DNA of 64,000 nt, taken from positions 26,226,001 to 26,290,000 of the forward strand of contig OX419757.1 in assembly GCA_948567375.1 (NCBI GenBank), read 5' to 3'. Every line of letters starts with the position of its first letter. Within the stretch, counting starts at the first letter, position 1. The stretch comes from Lunularia cruciata. Taxonomy: Eukaryota > Streptophyta > Marchantiopsida > Lunulariales > Lunulariaceae. Under the pieces are notes generated by a model. It saw only the letters and a program-made list of their open reading frames with translations. It made no database searches and was not told the DNA's origin. The position numbers and the translations under genes are program-made. Below are positions 33,806-43,853 of the stretch, one piece after another.

Positions 33806-35275
33806 TTGCAAATCCGGAGCACGGACAATTACTACGTGAAGACATGGAAAAACATGGAGGTCGTAGTAAGTACCCCGACAAAGAAGAGGACTCGGCAAGC
33901 AAAAGCCAAAGAAAACAAGAAACCTCGAAAGATGCAGAGAAGTAACCCGAGGCAAGGAATGGTGGCAATTGAGTCAGAAGATGAAGACTCAGAAGGCAAG
34001 GCCGAGCTCAAGATGGAGGACTCGGAGCATGAGGAGGAACCTGAGCTTACACTACATAGCGGAGATACAAGTAGTGATAGTGAGGACGGTGGAGAAATGA
34101 CCTCGGCGCCAGTGGCTGAAGAATACGAAGAAGAAGTGCAGGCCGAGGTAGAAGCTGAAGACAATACAGCGCTGGAAGATGAAGTACCGGTGCCAGAGGA
34201 GAAGAAGATCCCAGTGCAGCAAGGAGATCGCTTGCGACGTAAGGCGAAGTGTGAGGCGGGACCAAGTCGAGTGAAGATAGAGGTAGAAGAAAGCTCGGGC
34301 AGTGAGGCATCAATCCCGATACAAAGACTCCAAAGAAGAAGGCGAGTATCGGGAGAACACGAGGAGAGAAGAGAGACCCCTCCATGGGAGGAAGAAGTTG
34401 CCAGGAAGAGTGATATCGCAAGGGAAAGACAAGTAGCTGAATCCAAAATCTTGAAGCAGCAATTTGCTGATTCAAGTGTAGAGCTTATCCATGCTATGGC
34501 AAGGATAGCATTGAAGGATCAAGAGCTCAATAGAGTGATGGAGAGTATGGAGGAGAAGAAGCAACTTTGGCAACGAGAGTTGGCTGCGAGATATAGAGAA
34601 GAAGAGAGATTACGAGAGTTACTTCGTAATCAGGAAGAGAAGGTTGAACAGAAGGAGAAAGAGAAGGAAGCGGTGAAAGCCGAGTTTGAGGAAGAGTTGG
34701 CGATGTACAGAGAGGAATGGCTTGCGGATCGGGAACGAGAGAGGAAGACAAGATTGGAGCCATTGAAGGAGATAGTCCTCAGGGTGAATGTGATGTTAAG
34801 TACAGAAGCCAGCGTTCAAATTGAAGAAGAGCGTCTGCACAAGTTGAAGTTGTTGGTGCAGGAGACGAGGCAAAGACAAGCAAAGGACACAGAGATGAAT
34901 GCCTTGTTAATAAAATTAAGAACTTGTGTAGATAAGAAGGTGTTGGAAGTAGAGGATAACATTTCCATTAGATTAGACTTAATGAAGATAGAGCTAGAAA
35001 AACTTCGGAAAGATGTTAAAGCAAAACCCGAAGTAGATAACATAGGAGTCCAAATGTCTTCGGAGTTGCCATCAGAGACATTAGAGAAGAGTGGGTCAGG
35101 AGATAAGCAGTTAGATAGATTACCCACTAGTGAAATTTCAGATCAGGAAAGAGAATTGCTGGAACTGGTAGAAGAAGTAGAAGATTTGAAACCCGAGGAA
35201 AAGTTAGTAGGAAGTAAGATTACTTCGGGTTTGGGTTTGACAGCCGAGGACGAAGTAGACATCGGATCAGATTAG
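33806..35275 (+). CDS. Family B protein, basic/acidic and coiled-coil part (489 codons, B-5 copy)
   Basis: This is the longest open frame of the family. Residues about 24-50 are Lys/Arg-rich (TKKRTRQAKAKENKKPRK) and could be a nuclear localisation or nucleic-acid-binding stretch. Residues about 55-130 are acidic and Ser-rich. Residues about 200-400 form a strongly predicted-looking coiled coil rich in Glu, Lys and Arg, including REEERLRELLRNQEEK. The tail ends GLGLTAEDEVDIGSD, conserved in all copies. The in-frame sequence just before 33806 belongs to the same ancestral protein. Compared with B-4 and B-8 about 100 residues are missing around residue 195. No membrane segment or enzyme motif is seen. 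A structural or gag-like role is only a guess. Confidence 0.7.
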   Translation: MQIRSTDNYYVKTWKNMEVVVSTPTKKRTRQAKAKENKKPRKMQRSNPRQGMVAIESEDEDSEGKAELKMEDSEHEEEPELTLHSGDTSSDSEDGGEMTSAPVAEEYEEEVQAEVEAEDNTALEDEVPVPEEKKIPVQQGDRLRRKAKCEAGPSRVKIEVEESSGSEASIPIQRLQRRRRVSGEHEERRETPPWEEEVARKSDIARERQVAESKILKQQFADSSVELIHAMARIALKDQELNRVMESMEEKKQLWQRELAARYREEERLRELLRNQEEKVEQKEKEKEAVKAEFEEELAMYREEWLADRERERKTRLEPLKEIVLRVNVMLSTEASVQIEEERLHKLKLLVQETRQRQAKDTEMNALLIKLRTCVDKKVLEVEDNISIRLDLMKIELEKLRKDVKAKPEVDNIGVQMSSELPSETLEKSGSGDKQLDRLPTSEISDQERELLELVEEVEDLKPEEKLVGSKITSGLGLTAEDEVDIGSD

Positions 35276-35613
35276 TAACCAATTTGAGATTTGAAGGTGC
35301 AGATATGAAGAGGTGCATTGTCATTTCGGATCTACAGGTTAGAACAGTTGTGGTAGAACGGTATAGTTGTTAGAACTATCGATTGCTTCACTACTTAAGA
35401 GTGGCATTCGTAGGAAAATGTTGTTTAGTGCTCATTATTTCTGAGAATAGATAAAGCGAAGTGCTGTGAAGCAGTGCTCGTCGCTTGAGCTTGATTCCGA
35501 GTATCAACTTTGTGATGGTGTTTGTGAATGTTTGGAGAAATTTGAAGTGCAAGTCAGTGTGCTTGTTGGATGTTGGATTCCACAGCCTTGATCTTCATTC
35601 TGTGTGTTTGATC

Positions 35614-36290
35614 TGTGAGCCGGCCTGTCTCTCACTCAGGATGAACCTCTGATGGCTATTATGGTAGCGCACTATGGACTAAGAAGGCAAGGAACCCGAA
35701 TTCCATCATACTCCTCCAAGGCTAACACTCCAAGACTCAAGACATTGCTCACTAGAGAACTCAATGAGAGAGATAGTTGCAAATGAAAGGATGATGAGTA
35801 CCTCCTCACCCCTTGTTTATATACTTCTGAAATAGTTACGTACCAAAGTTACTAATTACCATAGTAACTCAAGTTACTAGACTAAAAGTCAAGTAAAGTC
35901 AAAAAGTAGAAAGGAATATCCATTCACATGGGCATATTCCCCTTATCTTGACCCAACCACTAAAGCAAGGATTCCTTCACATGGGCTATCCTTGGACTAA
36001 AGAAGAATCCAAAACAAAAAGGCTTGCGGGCCCAAGAGTTCTCAACTCTTTCCCCAAAGCCAAACACCTAAGAATAATACCAAGTCAACACACTAAAATC
36101 CAAAATAGTGGTGCTCATCTTTCCTACTTCCTCTAAAGTAAGGTCCCATCTATCTTAGCTATGACTAACTTTAGCTAACCATGACTAATATAGAACCATC
36201 CTTTATCTCTATATAAATAATATCTCTTAAGTACTTGTAATACCAAGCTAAATATCACAATACCACCCACATGCACAAATGGGTGTTACA
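35614..36290 (-). repeat. 3' LTR of A-young
   Basis: It reads TGTGAGCC...GTGTTACA on the plus strand, that is TGTAACACCC...GGCTCACA in element sense. It is the partner of 42719-43395. Confidence 0.95.
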
Positions 36291-36307
36291 TTTACCCCCG
36301 GACTAAG
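36291..36307 (-). other. Polypurine tract of A-young
   Basis: On the minus strand CTTAGTCCGGGGGTAAA ends directly at the 3' LTR. Confidence 0.75.
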
Positions 36308-36343
36308 TTTTCACTTTGTCCTCAAAGTGAAGGTCTCTCTACC

Positions 36344-37247
36344 TTCTATGGTACATCTTCAACTTATCATGGTTAATCCTATCAAAGTATCTTCCTCCCA
36401 ACTCCTTGAGATCATAGGTGTAATTGCCCCACACCTTCTCCACTATGAAAGGTCCAAAGTACTTAGGCAAAAACTTCTTTTGCACTCTCTTGAATCAAAT
36501 GGAATCAAACAACATTACCCAATCACCTTCTTTGAAAGGCTCCACCTTCTTTTTGTCTTGCCTCTTATCATAGCTCTCCTTTTGTTTCCTTTGGGCTTGC
36601 TCCACTCGAACCATAGCAACTGCTCTTGCCTCTTCCAACTCCATGAGTTGATCCTTCCTTGACTTCTCTGCATCACCTCCTTGTGCTTTCTTCAATCTCC
36701 TATGAATGCTTTGGAAGGTAGGAAGATCAAAGTGAATAGGTAAGGTAGACTCAATACCATACACCAATTGAAATGGAGAATATCCAGTGGAAGTTTTCAT
36801 GGTTGTCCTATACTCCCACAAAATTGCATGAATCCTCTTGTCCCAATGATGTTTAGCCCCCTCCATTTCTGCATCTTTGGCCAACATCATGCACAAGGTC
36901 TGATTGGTTCTCTCTGCCAAGCCATTGGAATTTGGCTTATAGGATGTAGTTACTCTATGTGTGATAGAGAAATGTCATAGCATGGCTGTAGTAATGCTTC
37001 CTGTAAACTCTCCTCCTCTATCAGAAACCAACTCCAAAGGGCATCCAAACCTAGTGATAATGCGTTCATAAAGAAATCTACCCACTTCATCTTCATTCTT
37101 GTCCCTCAATGGTCTAGCCTCAACCCACTTGGTAAGGTAATCAGTAACTACCACAATGTACCGATTGTTCCTTGGGGTTCTATTGAGAGGACCTACAAAA
37201 TCAATTCCCCACTTCTCAAAAGGTCCTAGCAATGGAATTGATCTAAG
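36344..37247 (-). pseudogene. A-young integrase core and C-terminal domain (separated by frameshift and stops)
   Basis: The reading at 36975-37232 holds the integrase core with the first two catalytic Asp residues (GIDFVGPL, VSDRGGEF), and 36495-36920 holds the third acidic position (LAERTNQTL). The remainder to about 36344 is the C-terminal domain with PKYFGPF. Compared with A-mid, a one-base deletion near 37246 disconnects this part from the upstream ORF. TGA codons occur near 36972 and 36493. The lesions are few, so the element was active recently, but this copy cannot make full integrase. Confidence 0.85.
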
Positions 37248-40200
37248 TGGTGGAGTGGATGAGACTTTCTAGCAAAAGCTTGACAAACATGACAAGTTTT
37301 GCAATAATCAAGACAATCCTTGAAAATCCCTCTCCAATGGTAACCTGCATCTAGAATCTTGAAAGCAGTCACCTTTCCTGCAAAGTGTCCTCCACATACT
37401 AAACCTTCATGAAACTCCTTTATGAGTAGGATAGACTCTTCCTTACCCACTGCTCTTTGAAGTAGACCATCTGCTCCTTGGTGAAAAAGAATATCCTCCA
37501 CCATTGTGTAAGGTCTAGATCTTGCTGCAAGGGCCTTCCTCTCCCTAGCATGCATCCCTTCTAGATAGTTACCTTTTGTCACAAAATCCACAATCTCCTT
37601 GTACTCCATTGGAACCTCTTGAGTGATTGAGATTGTCATGAGCTCCTCATCCGGGAAGGAATCATCCACTGGCTCATCTCCATCATGATCATAGGCTCTA
37701 GATAATAAATCAGCATTTGCATGTTTCTTTCCTGGCCTATCTTCAATGGTGTAGTCATACTCAGACAAGAGTATCATCCACCTTGCTAGTCTCCCTTCAA
37801 CATTAGGCTTGTTGAAGATGTACTTCAAAGCCTTGTGATCCGTGACAATGGTGGCTTTCCCTCCAATCAAGTAGTGTCTAAACTTCTTGAGACCAAAGAT
37901 CACTGCCAACCCTTCTCTTTCCGTGACAGAGTAATTCTTCTCTACTGAAACCATCTGCCTACTAGCATAAGCTATTGGATGATCATGCCCATCTTGGTCT
38001 AATTGACTAAGAGTGCATCCTATAGCTACATTAGAAGCATCAGTGTAGAGGATGAAAGGTTTACTCCAATCAGGTTTAGCAAGAATTGGAGCTACAACAA
38101 GGGATTGCTTGAGCTCCTCAAAAGCTTTGAGAGCCTCCTTGTCTTCCAAAATCACTATGTAATTTACACCCTTCTTCATGTAGATGGTCAATGCATAAGC
38201 CTTGTTGGAAAATGAGAAGATGAACCTCCTATAGTACCCAACCATCCCCAAGAATTGGCGTAACTTTGTCAAGCTTGAAGGGAATGGAAGGTCTGAGATT
38301 TTCCTCACCTTCTCAGGATCAACTGCTATTCCATCCTTGGAGATGATATGCCCCAAAAGTAGACCTTCTTCACATCCAAAAATGCACTTCTCTGGGTTGA
38401 GTGATGCATTTGCCTCATCCAAGCGTTGCAAGACTTTGATTAGGTGCTCAAAGTGCTCCTCCTTGCTCCCATAGACACAAAAGTCATCAATGAAATCTCT
38501 CACAAATTTCCCAATGAAAGGTTCAAATACCTTGTTCATGAACCGTTGGAATGTGGCTAGAGCATTGCAAAGCCCAAAAGGCATGACCTTGAAAGCGTAA
38601 GTTCCCCAAGGTGTGGTGAATGTGGTGAGTTGTTGATGCTCTGGTGCAATCTTGATTTGGTTATATCCACTATAACCATCTCCAAAATTGTACCTCTCAT
38701 GACCTGCAACCTCCTCCAAGATCTCATCAATGAATGGCAATGGGTAGTAGTCCTGCTTGGTAACAGCATTGAGCTTCTTGTAATCCACACATACCCGAAG
38801 CTTGCCATTCTTTTTCTTCACAATGACAATTGGAGACACCCATTCTGAATTCTCCACCTCAAAGATAAATCCAGCCTCCTTGAGCTTATCAATCTCCTCC
38901 TTCACAACCAAAGATATTGGTGGGCTAATGCGACGTTGCTTTTGGCGGATTGGTCTTGCATGTGACTCCACCTCTATCTTGTGCTCCTCCAAGGTGACTT
39001 CCTTCAAATCCTTGTAACTAAAAGCAAACACATGGATGAACTTGCGAAAAATCTCCTCAAATCTCACCTTCTCCTCCTTGGTAACATTTGGGCCATACTT
39101 GAGGGTAGATAACCTTCTCTCTACCTCCTCAAGTGTCAATGGTGATTTATCTGGGTCCTTCAAAACCTCTGGCTTAGGTGCAAAATCCATAGCACACAAA
39201 GGATACACATCTGAATCAGATTCAGATTCATCCTCCTCCGTGGAAGTCTCCTCTTCCATGCTTGTGTCCACACCTGAAGCTCCTTCTTCAGAATCTGATT
39301 CCCAATAATCAGAAGATGGTGTATCTGAATGTGAAGTGTTGGTGGTGTTAGTCATAGGAACAGTGACTCTATGGTTTGATGGCCCAATCCTCAAGTACCC
39401 TTTGTGCCATCGATCAGTTGTGCGTGCTGCTCTCAACCATGGCCTCCCAAGAAGTAAGTCATAGCTTGAATCCTTCAAGACTTGGAAAGTCATGAGATTT
39501 TGAACTCCCATAACTGAAACTACCACCTTATCCATCACCCCTACTGGTCGAACTTGTTGCTTGTTTGCCATGCTCACCACAAATGTTGAAGGTCTTGAGG
39601 GTATCATACCCAACTTCTTCATCAACCTTTCTGACATGGCATTCACTGCTGATCCTCCATCAACCAATGCATCCTTGATGTTGTGACCATTCACTCTCAC
39701 ATCAATCTTGGAGGCATATTCACAAGCTTCCCATGGTGCTGGCTTGGCATCCACCACCCCCATTGATACTGGAACTTTTGCCTTCTTCTTCTTCTTGCTC
39801 CTTGTAGAACTCAAACCACCTCTAAGCTCCTTTCTCAAGGTAGGGTTCAAAGCAATTAATTGGCCCACTGTGATGTTAGCCTTGTGACTACCAACATCCT
39901 CCAACACATTGTAGTTCCATTGTTGCTTTGAGATCAAGAAGTCCTCCATCCCCAACTTCTTCCTTGGAGTCTTTGTTGTTGATGGTGTTGAGGTGCGAGT
40001 GCTCCTAGTAGACATAGGAGTATCCTTGCTTGAAGTAAATCCTTGAGAAGAGTGAACATCCTCTGCAAAACGAGCTCTCTTCTTCTCTTGTGCCAAAAGC
40101 TCCAAATTAGGACCCTTGGAGTTTGAGCACTCTCCCTTCTCATACTTGCTCTCAACCACATCTATGGATGCTATCCCCTTACCTTTGTTGGGATTAGGAG

Positions 40201-41149
40201 CCACTTGGGTTTCACTACCTCCCTCTTTCCCTCTATTGGCTCCCTCATAACCCCTTCCTCCATGGTAAGTGGAATTTGGGCAATTCCTTTGGATATGGCC
40301 TCTTCCTCCACAACCAAAACAATTTCTATCATTGAAATTGTTGGCTGGTTTGCCTTCTCTATATGGATAGTTTCCATAACTCCTAGGCCCTCTCCCTACA
40401 TTCTGATCCACCTCTCTCTTCTCCCATAGTTGCACCACATTGATCTTTAGATCCGCAAGTTGTTCTGTGATGGTTTGGAGTGGATCTTTTGGTGGAGGTG
40501 CAAGAACTGGAGCAACTACTACTTGTGGTGCAACCCTTGTCACCAAAGTATCAGAAGTTCCACCATACTTGTAGCCTTGAGGAGGATGCATAACCTCCTT
40601 CACCACCAAATCACTCTCATCCCCTTCCAAACTCTCCTCCATACGAATTGCGATCTTGATAGCTTCAACCTTGGAAGAAGGTTTCTCATATCTCACCTTG
40701 CTTCTAATTTGTGGTCTCAATCCTCCCACAAAATTCTTGGTGAGCATGGCCCCTATGCCAATCATTGTAGTCTCCACATCATCCCCACCCTTCCTCAATA
40801 CTATGCAAAATCTGGACTCCAACTTTTCCACTCTTTCCACATAGACCCTCACTTTCTCTCCATCTCCTTGCTTGAGAAATGTAACCTCACTCATCAATCT
40901 CTCATAACTCTCATCAGGAAGAAAGTTCTCAATGAGTGTTGAAGTCAAAGTCTCCCAAGACTCCTCTTCCCCCTTTCTCCTCTCTCTCTTTTGGTATTCT
41001 GACTCATACCATGTAAGTGCTGCATCCTCAAAGAAATCTGGTAATAATGAGGCCCACTCATTATTTCCTATGCAAGCTCTCTTGAAGTCTCTCACAAAGG
41101 CCTCCACATCTTCTCCATCCTTGCCAAAGAAAACCAGAAGTTTCCCCAT
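37226..41149 (-). CDS. gag-pol: A-young gag-pol polyprotein (1307 codons)
   Basis: This is a single open frame for a Ty3/gypsy polyprotein. In order: gag (residues about 1-240), nucleocapsid knuckle CFGCGGRGHIQRNC (277-290), protease with active site ALVDGGS (Asp 497) and LLLGRPWL (566-573), and an acidic Ser/Glu linker (about 612-648). RT follows, with catalytic residues in FGDGYSGY (Asp 824) and FIDDF (Asp 888 and 889), then RNase H with YTDASN (1037) and VTDH (1104). The integrase zinc domain has His 1247, His 1255, Cys 1286 and Cys 1289. It ends at residue 1307 because of a frameshift just before the integrase core. Gag and pol share one frame. The RT/RNase H wording and the primer site resemble the non-chromovirus Athila/Tat side of plant gypsy elements. 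The start is the first Met, matching gag of A-mid. Confidence 0.93.
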   Translation of the reverse strand: MGKLLVFFGKDGEDVEAFVRDFKRACIGNNEWASLLPDFFEDAALTWYESEYQKRERRKGEEESWETLTSTLIENFLPDESYERLMSEVTFLKQGDGEKVRVYVERVEKLESRFCIVLRKGGDDVETTMIGIGAMLTKNFVGGLRPQIRSKVRYEKPSSKVEAIKIAIRMEESLEGDESDLVVKEVMHPPQGYKYGGTSDTLVTRVAPQVVVAPVLAPPPKDPLQTITEQLADLKINVVQLWEKREVDQNVGRGPRSYGNYPYREGKPANNFNDRNCFGCGGRGHIQRNCPNSTYHGGRGYEGANRGKEGGSETQVAPNPNKGKGIASIDVVESKYEKGECSNSKGPNLELLAQEKKRARFAEDVHSSQGFTSSKDTPMSTRSTRTSTPSTTKTPRKKLGMEDFLISKQQWNYNVLEDVGSHKANITVGQLIALNPTLRKELRGGLSSTRSKKKKKAKVPVSMGVVDAKPAPWEACEYASKIDVRVNGHNIKDALVDGGSAVNAMSERLMKKLGMIPSRPSTFVVSMANKQQVRPVGVMDKVVVSVMGVQNLMTFQVLKDSSYDLLLGRPWLRAARTTDRWHKGYLRIGPSNHRVTVPMTNTTNTSHSDTPSSDYWESDSEEGASGVDTSMEEETSTEEDESESDSDVYPLCAMDFAPKPEVLKDPDKSPLTLEEVERRLSTLKYGPNVTKEEKVRFEEIFRKFIHVFAFSYKDLKEVTLEEHKIEVESHARPIRQKQRRISPPISLVVKEEIDKLKEAGFIFEVENSEWVSPIVIVKKKNGKLRVCVDYKKLNAVTKQDYYPLPFIDEILEEVAGHERYNFGDGYSGYNQIKIAPEHQQLTTFTTPWGTYAFKVMPFGLCNALATFQRFMNKVFEPFIGKFVRDFIDDFCVYGSKEEHFEHLIKVLQRLDEANASLNPEKCIFGCEEGLLLGHIISKDGIAVDPEKVRKISDLPFPSSLTKLRQFLGMVGYYRRFIFSFSNKAYALTIYMKKGVNYIVILEDKEALKAFEELKQSLVVAPILAKPDWSKPFILYTDASNVAIGCTLSQLDQDGHDHPIAYASRQMVSVEKNYSVTEREGLAVIFGLKKFRHYLIGGKATIVTDHKALKYIFNKPNVEGRLARWMILLSEYDYTIEDRPGKKHANADLLSRAYDHDGDEPVDDSFPDEELMTISITQEVPMEYKEIVDFVTKGNYLEGMHARERKALAARSRPYTMVEDILFHQGADGLLQRAVGKEESILLIKEFHEGLVCGGHFAGKVTAFKILDAGYHWRGIFKDCLDYCKTCHVCQAFARKSHPLHHLDQFHC

Positions 41150-41384
41150 CTTAACCCCTCACTATCTTTCTTTTCTCTCAATTTTTTTTTTCTCTTTTCT
41201 TTTCTCTCACTCTATTACTAATAGAGTATATACATGACTAACACCATCTGAGAATAATCCACTCTAGGGAACACAAAAGGTTCAGGTTGCTCCAAGATTT
41301 CTATAGCAACATCAAATCCTAGAGTGCATATTAATCTAACTCTCATGGATAGTTTATCCATAAGTTGAAAGATTATCTCCATCA

Positions 41385-41882
41385 CTAATCTTGAGAACTA
41401 GCTGATAAAGGTGGTAGTATTTCTGTAACTGTACTAAGACTCTCTCCAAGATCCTTCACCAAAGTTTCCAAAAGTGCTTTTACTCCACTACACTCATGTC
41501 CTTTTGGAAGTCCTTCAACTCCACAAACCTCACACAACTCCTTGGTCTTAGATCTTCTCCCTCCCAATCTTGGTGAAGAAGGTCCAACATGCAAACCCAA
41601 GTCAAGTAAGCCTCTCCTTTCCCTCAATCTCTTGCTCTCAAAGGTCAATGGACATGAACTTGCCTTATGTCCCTTCTCTTCACATAGAAAGCACTTAGAC
41701 TCACTCTTTCCTCCAAGTGGTGTAGGTTTTTGTATCCTCTCAACACTCTCTTCAAATTCTATTGTAAACTCTCTTTTCCTCAAATCCACCCCTACAATCA
41801 CCTCAAACCCTTGGGGAACCTTGCATAATCTCAATTTCCACTCTTGATGACCCTCCATGTTCCCCAAGATGAATCTAAACAC
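41385..41882 (-). CDS. Extra ORF upstream of gag in A-young (ORF0, 165 codons)
   Basis: This sense-strand ORF lies in the leader between primer site and gag. It has a zinc knuckle C-X2-C-X4-H-X4-C at residues 64-77 (CFLCEEKGHKASSC) and a second Cys/His cluster at 117-131 (CEVCGVEGLPKGHEC). The N-terminal part contains VPQGFEVIVGVDLRKREF. Homologous remnants occur at the same place in A-mid (8830-9300) and A-old (32286-32498 and 43880-44000). A protein-coding ORF before gag is known in some Tat/Ogre-type elements, but I cannot say that this is homologous. A nucleic-acid-binding accessory role is plausible. The start could be further upstream if a frameshift lies near 41880. Confidence 0.65.
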   Translation of the reverse strand: MFRFILGNMEGHQEWKLRLCKVPQGFEVIVGVDLRKREFTIEFEESVERIQKPTPLGGKSESKCFLCEEKGHKASSCPLTFESKRLRERRGLLDLGLHVGPSSPRLGGRRSKTKELCEVCGVEGLPKGHECSGVKALLETLVKDLGESLSTVTEILPPLSASSQD

Positions 41883-42697
41883 TCAAACATGCTTTTTGTT
41901 GATCTCAAACTTCTCATGCATGAGATCTCCACTCTGCAGAATTGACCCTTCTTCACAATGTCACTCAAATCTCCCAACCAATATGTCACAGTCCTCTGAA
42001 ATTTTCCACACTTGATCACAACTCTAGGGCGTCCCTCCCTGCAAAATTTCAGATCTTTTCATTGAGCCATTTGGCCTAGACACCTTTCTATTCAGCACCC
42101 ATATTTCAGATTTGGTCTGAAAACCACCCCCCTCACTTCAAAAACTCATAACGCCCTGCGCAAAAACGATCTCTCTCCAATTTTTGTGGCAGCAGGTAGT
42201 ATACAATGCACTGAATTTTCTTGAAAAGTTTCAGGACAATTCACTAGAAATTGAAGAAATGGCAGACTCTGTACAATTTTCCAGAGAACATGCAGTTGCG
42301 GGAGCACTTTACCCTATCAACTTTCAAAAATTCTAGCCCAGTGCGCATAGAAGCCCTCTCAATAATTTCAAGTGTGCTAACTGAAAGATACCCCAAGCTA
42401 TCATGTGTAGAAATCTCAAGTCCAGATCTCAAACTTGAGATTTTGCCCAAAATCACCTTAATCCCCAAAATCTGCAATCCACCTCACACAATCTCTCCAA
42501 TTCCTCTCATGTGTACAAGATGTACAAAATCACCTCAAAGACACATTTATGAACTACAGGGTATACAAATGGATCTTGGTTCTCTAACATAAGTTCAGCC
42601 CTCTCCTCTCCTAATGTTCTCTCCAAGTGAGCTCTCATAGCCTCCTTCTGCCTAATGTAGAATTGGACGCGGAACATTATCTTGCCTTCTAGAGAGG
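41883..42697 (-). other. Upstream leader of A-young
   Basis: This is about 815 bp between primer site and ORF0. Short frames exist (42507-42740, 42244-42477, 41831-42019), but I see no domain in them. Sequence similar to most of this is retained in A-mid (8321-8830) and A-old (44000-44487), so it is a regular part of the element. Confidence 0.5.
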
Positions 42698-42714
42698 TCT
42701 CGGCAACGGAACCA
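42698..42714 (-). other. Primer-binding site of A-young
   Basis: On the minus strand TGGTTCCGTTGCCGAGA begins four bases (TTTT) after the 5' LTR. It is similar to the site type of plant Athila/Tat elements. The tRNA is not determined. Confidence 0.7.
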
Positions 42715-42718
42715 AAAA

Positions 42719-43395
42719 TGTGAGCCGGCCTGTCTCTCACTCAGGATGAACCTCTGATGGCTATTATGGTAGCGCACCATGGACTAAGAAGGCAAGGAAC
42801 CCGAACTCCATCATACTCCTCCAAGGCTAACACTCCAAGACTCAAGACATTGCTCACTAGAGAACTCAATGAGAGAGATAGTTGCAAATGAAAGGATGAT
42901 GAGTACCTCCTCACCCCTTGTTTATATACTTCTGAAATAGTTACGTACCAAAGTTACTAATTACCGTAGTAACTCAAGTTACTAGACTAAAAGTCAAGTA
43001 AAGTCAAAAAGTAGAAAGGAATATCCATTCACATGGGCATATTCCCCTTATCTTGACCCAACCACTAAAGCAAGGATTCCTTCACATGGGCTATCCTTGG
43101 ACTAAAGAAGAATCCAAAACAAAAAGGCTTGCAGGCCCAAGAGTTCTCAACTCTTTCCCCAAAGCCAAACACCTAAGAATAATACCAAGTCAACACACTA
43201 AAATCCAAAATAGTGGTGCTCATCTTTTCTACTTCCTCTAAAGTAAGGTCCCATCTATCTTAGCTATGACTAAATTTAGCTAACCATGACTAATATAGAA
43301 CCATCCTTTATCTCTATATAAATAATATCTCTTAAGTACTTGAAATACCAAGCTAAATATCACAATACCACACACATGCACAAATGGGTGTTACA
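42719..43395 (-). repeat. 5' LTR of A-young
   Basis: Its 677 bp match 35614-36290 except for about eight single-base differences. A TATA-like stretch ATTATTTATATAGAG lies on the minus strand near 43315-43330. Confidence 0.95.
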
Positions 43396-43853
43396 GATCT
43401 TGAGTGAAGTGTAATCAAAGCAATGCCTTGACAGATCTGAGAGGAATTGTAGTGTTGGTAGTATTCTGCATTTGTGAGTGCAATGCAAAGTTGATGTGAA
43501 GCAATTTCGATCAAGGAAGTTGTGCCTTCAATGGAGGGGTGGAACACAATTCTGAGGCAAAGTCGTTTTGCAATGAAGTGCCATTTTTGGGAGAGCCTGA
43601 ATCATCACAATCAAGATTGTTTGAAAAGATTTGATGGAGTTGTGATTAAGAAGTGTGAATTCATGACAAGACTGCGAATCAGTGCTTGTTACTCTCTTCT
43701 GGGTGTGGTTTCTACCTGAGAGACTAAAGAAGAACTCAAGAAGAACTAAATTGTTACTTTGCTTTGTATTTGACCAATTCTGACTTGTATCTCTGCGGGA
43801 ACAAACTTTACTTACCCGATTACCGCAAAAGTGATATTTGCCGGGTTGTCACA

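Larger units (their letters stand above)
35614..43395 (-). mobile_element. Family A LTR retrotransposon A-young (Ty3/gypsy, nearly intact)
   Basis: It has 677-bp direct LTRs (35614-36290 and 42719-43395) with about eight differences by eye. It is flanked by GATC (35610-35613 and 43396-43399), which can be read as GATCT only if the LTR is taken to start at G. The B-5 sequence joins perfectly across the site. In minus orientation it carries a 5' LTR, primer site, 1.57-kb leader with an extra ORF, gag-pol, polypurine tract and 3' LTR. It is the youngest insertion here. Confidence 0.96.
32539..43853 (+). mobile_element. Family B unit B-5 (split by A-young)
   Basis: It starts TGTGGTGCCCACA at 32539 and ends GGGTTGTCACA at 43853. 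The duplication AAGGT is exact (32534-32538 and 43854-43858), and the A-old leader is collinear across it. Without A-young (35614-43395) the unit is about 3.5 kb. It carries the longest open coding part of the family. Confidence 0.95.

Noticed and set aside
33832-34446. 204-codon minus-strand frame opposite the family B coiled coil
   Set aside because: Ser/Leu-rich translation is the reverse complement of Glu/Lys/Arg-rich coding sequence, and the family tail and blocks are on the plus strand.
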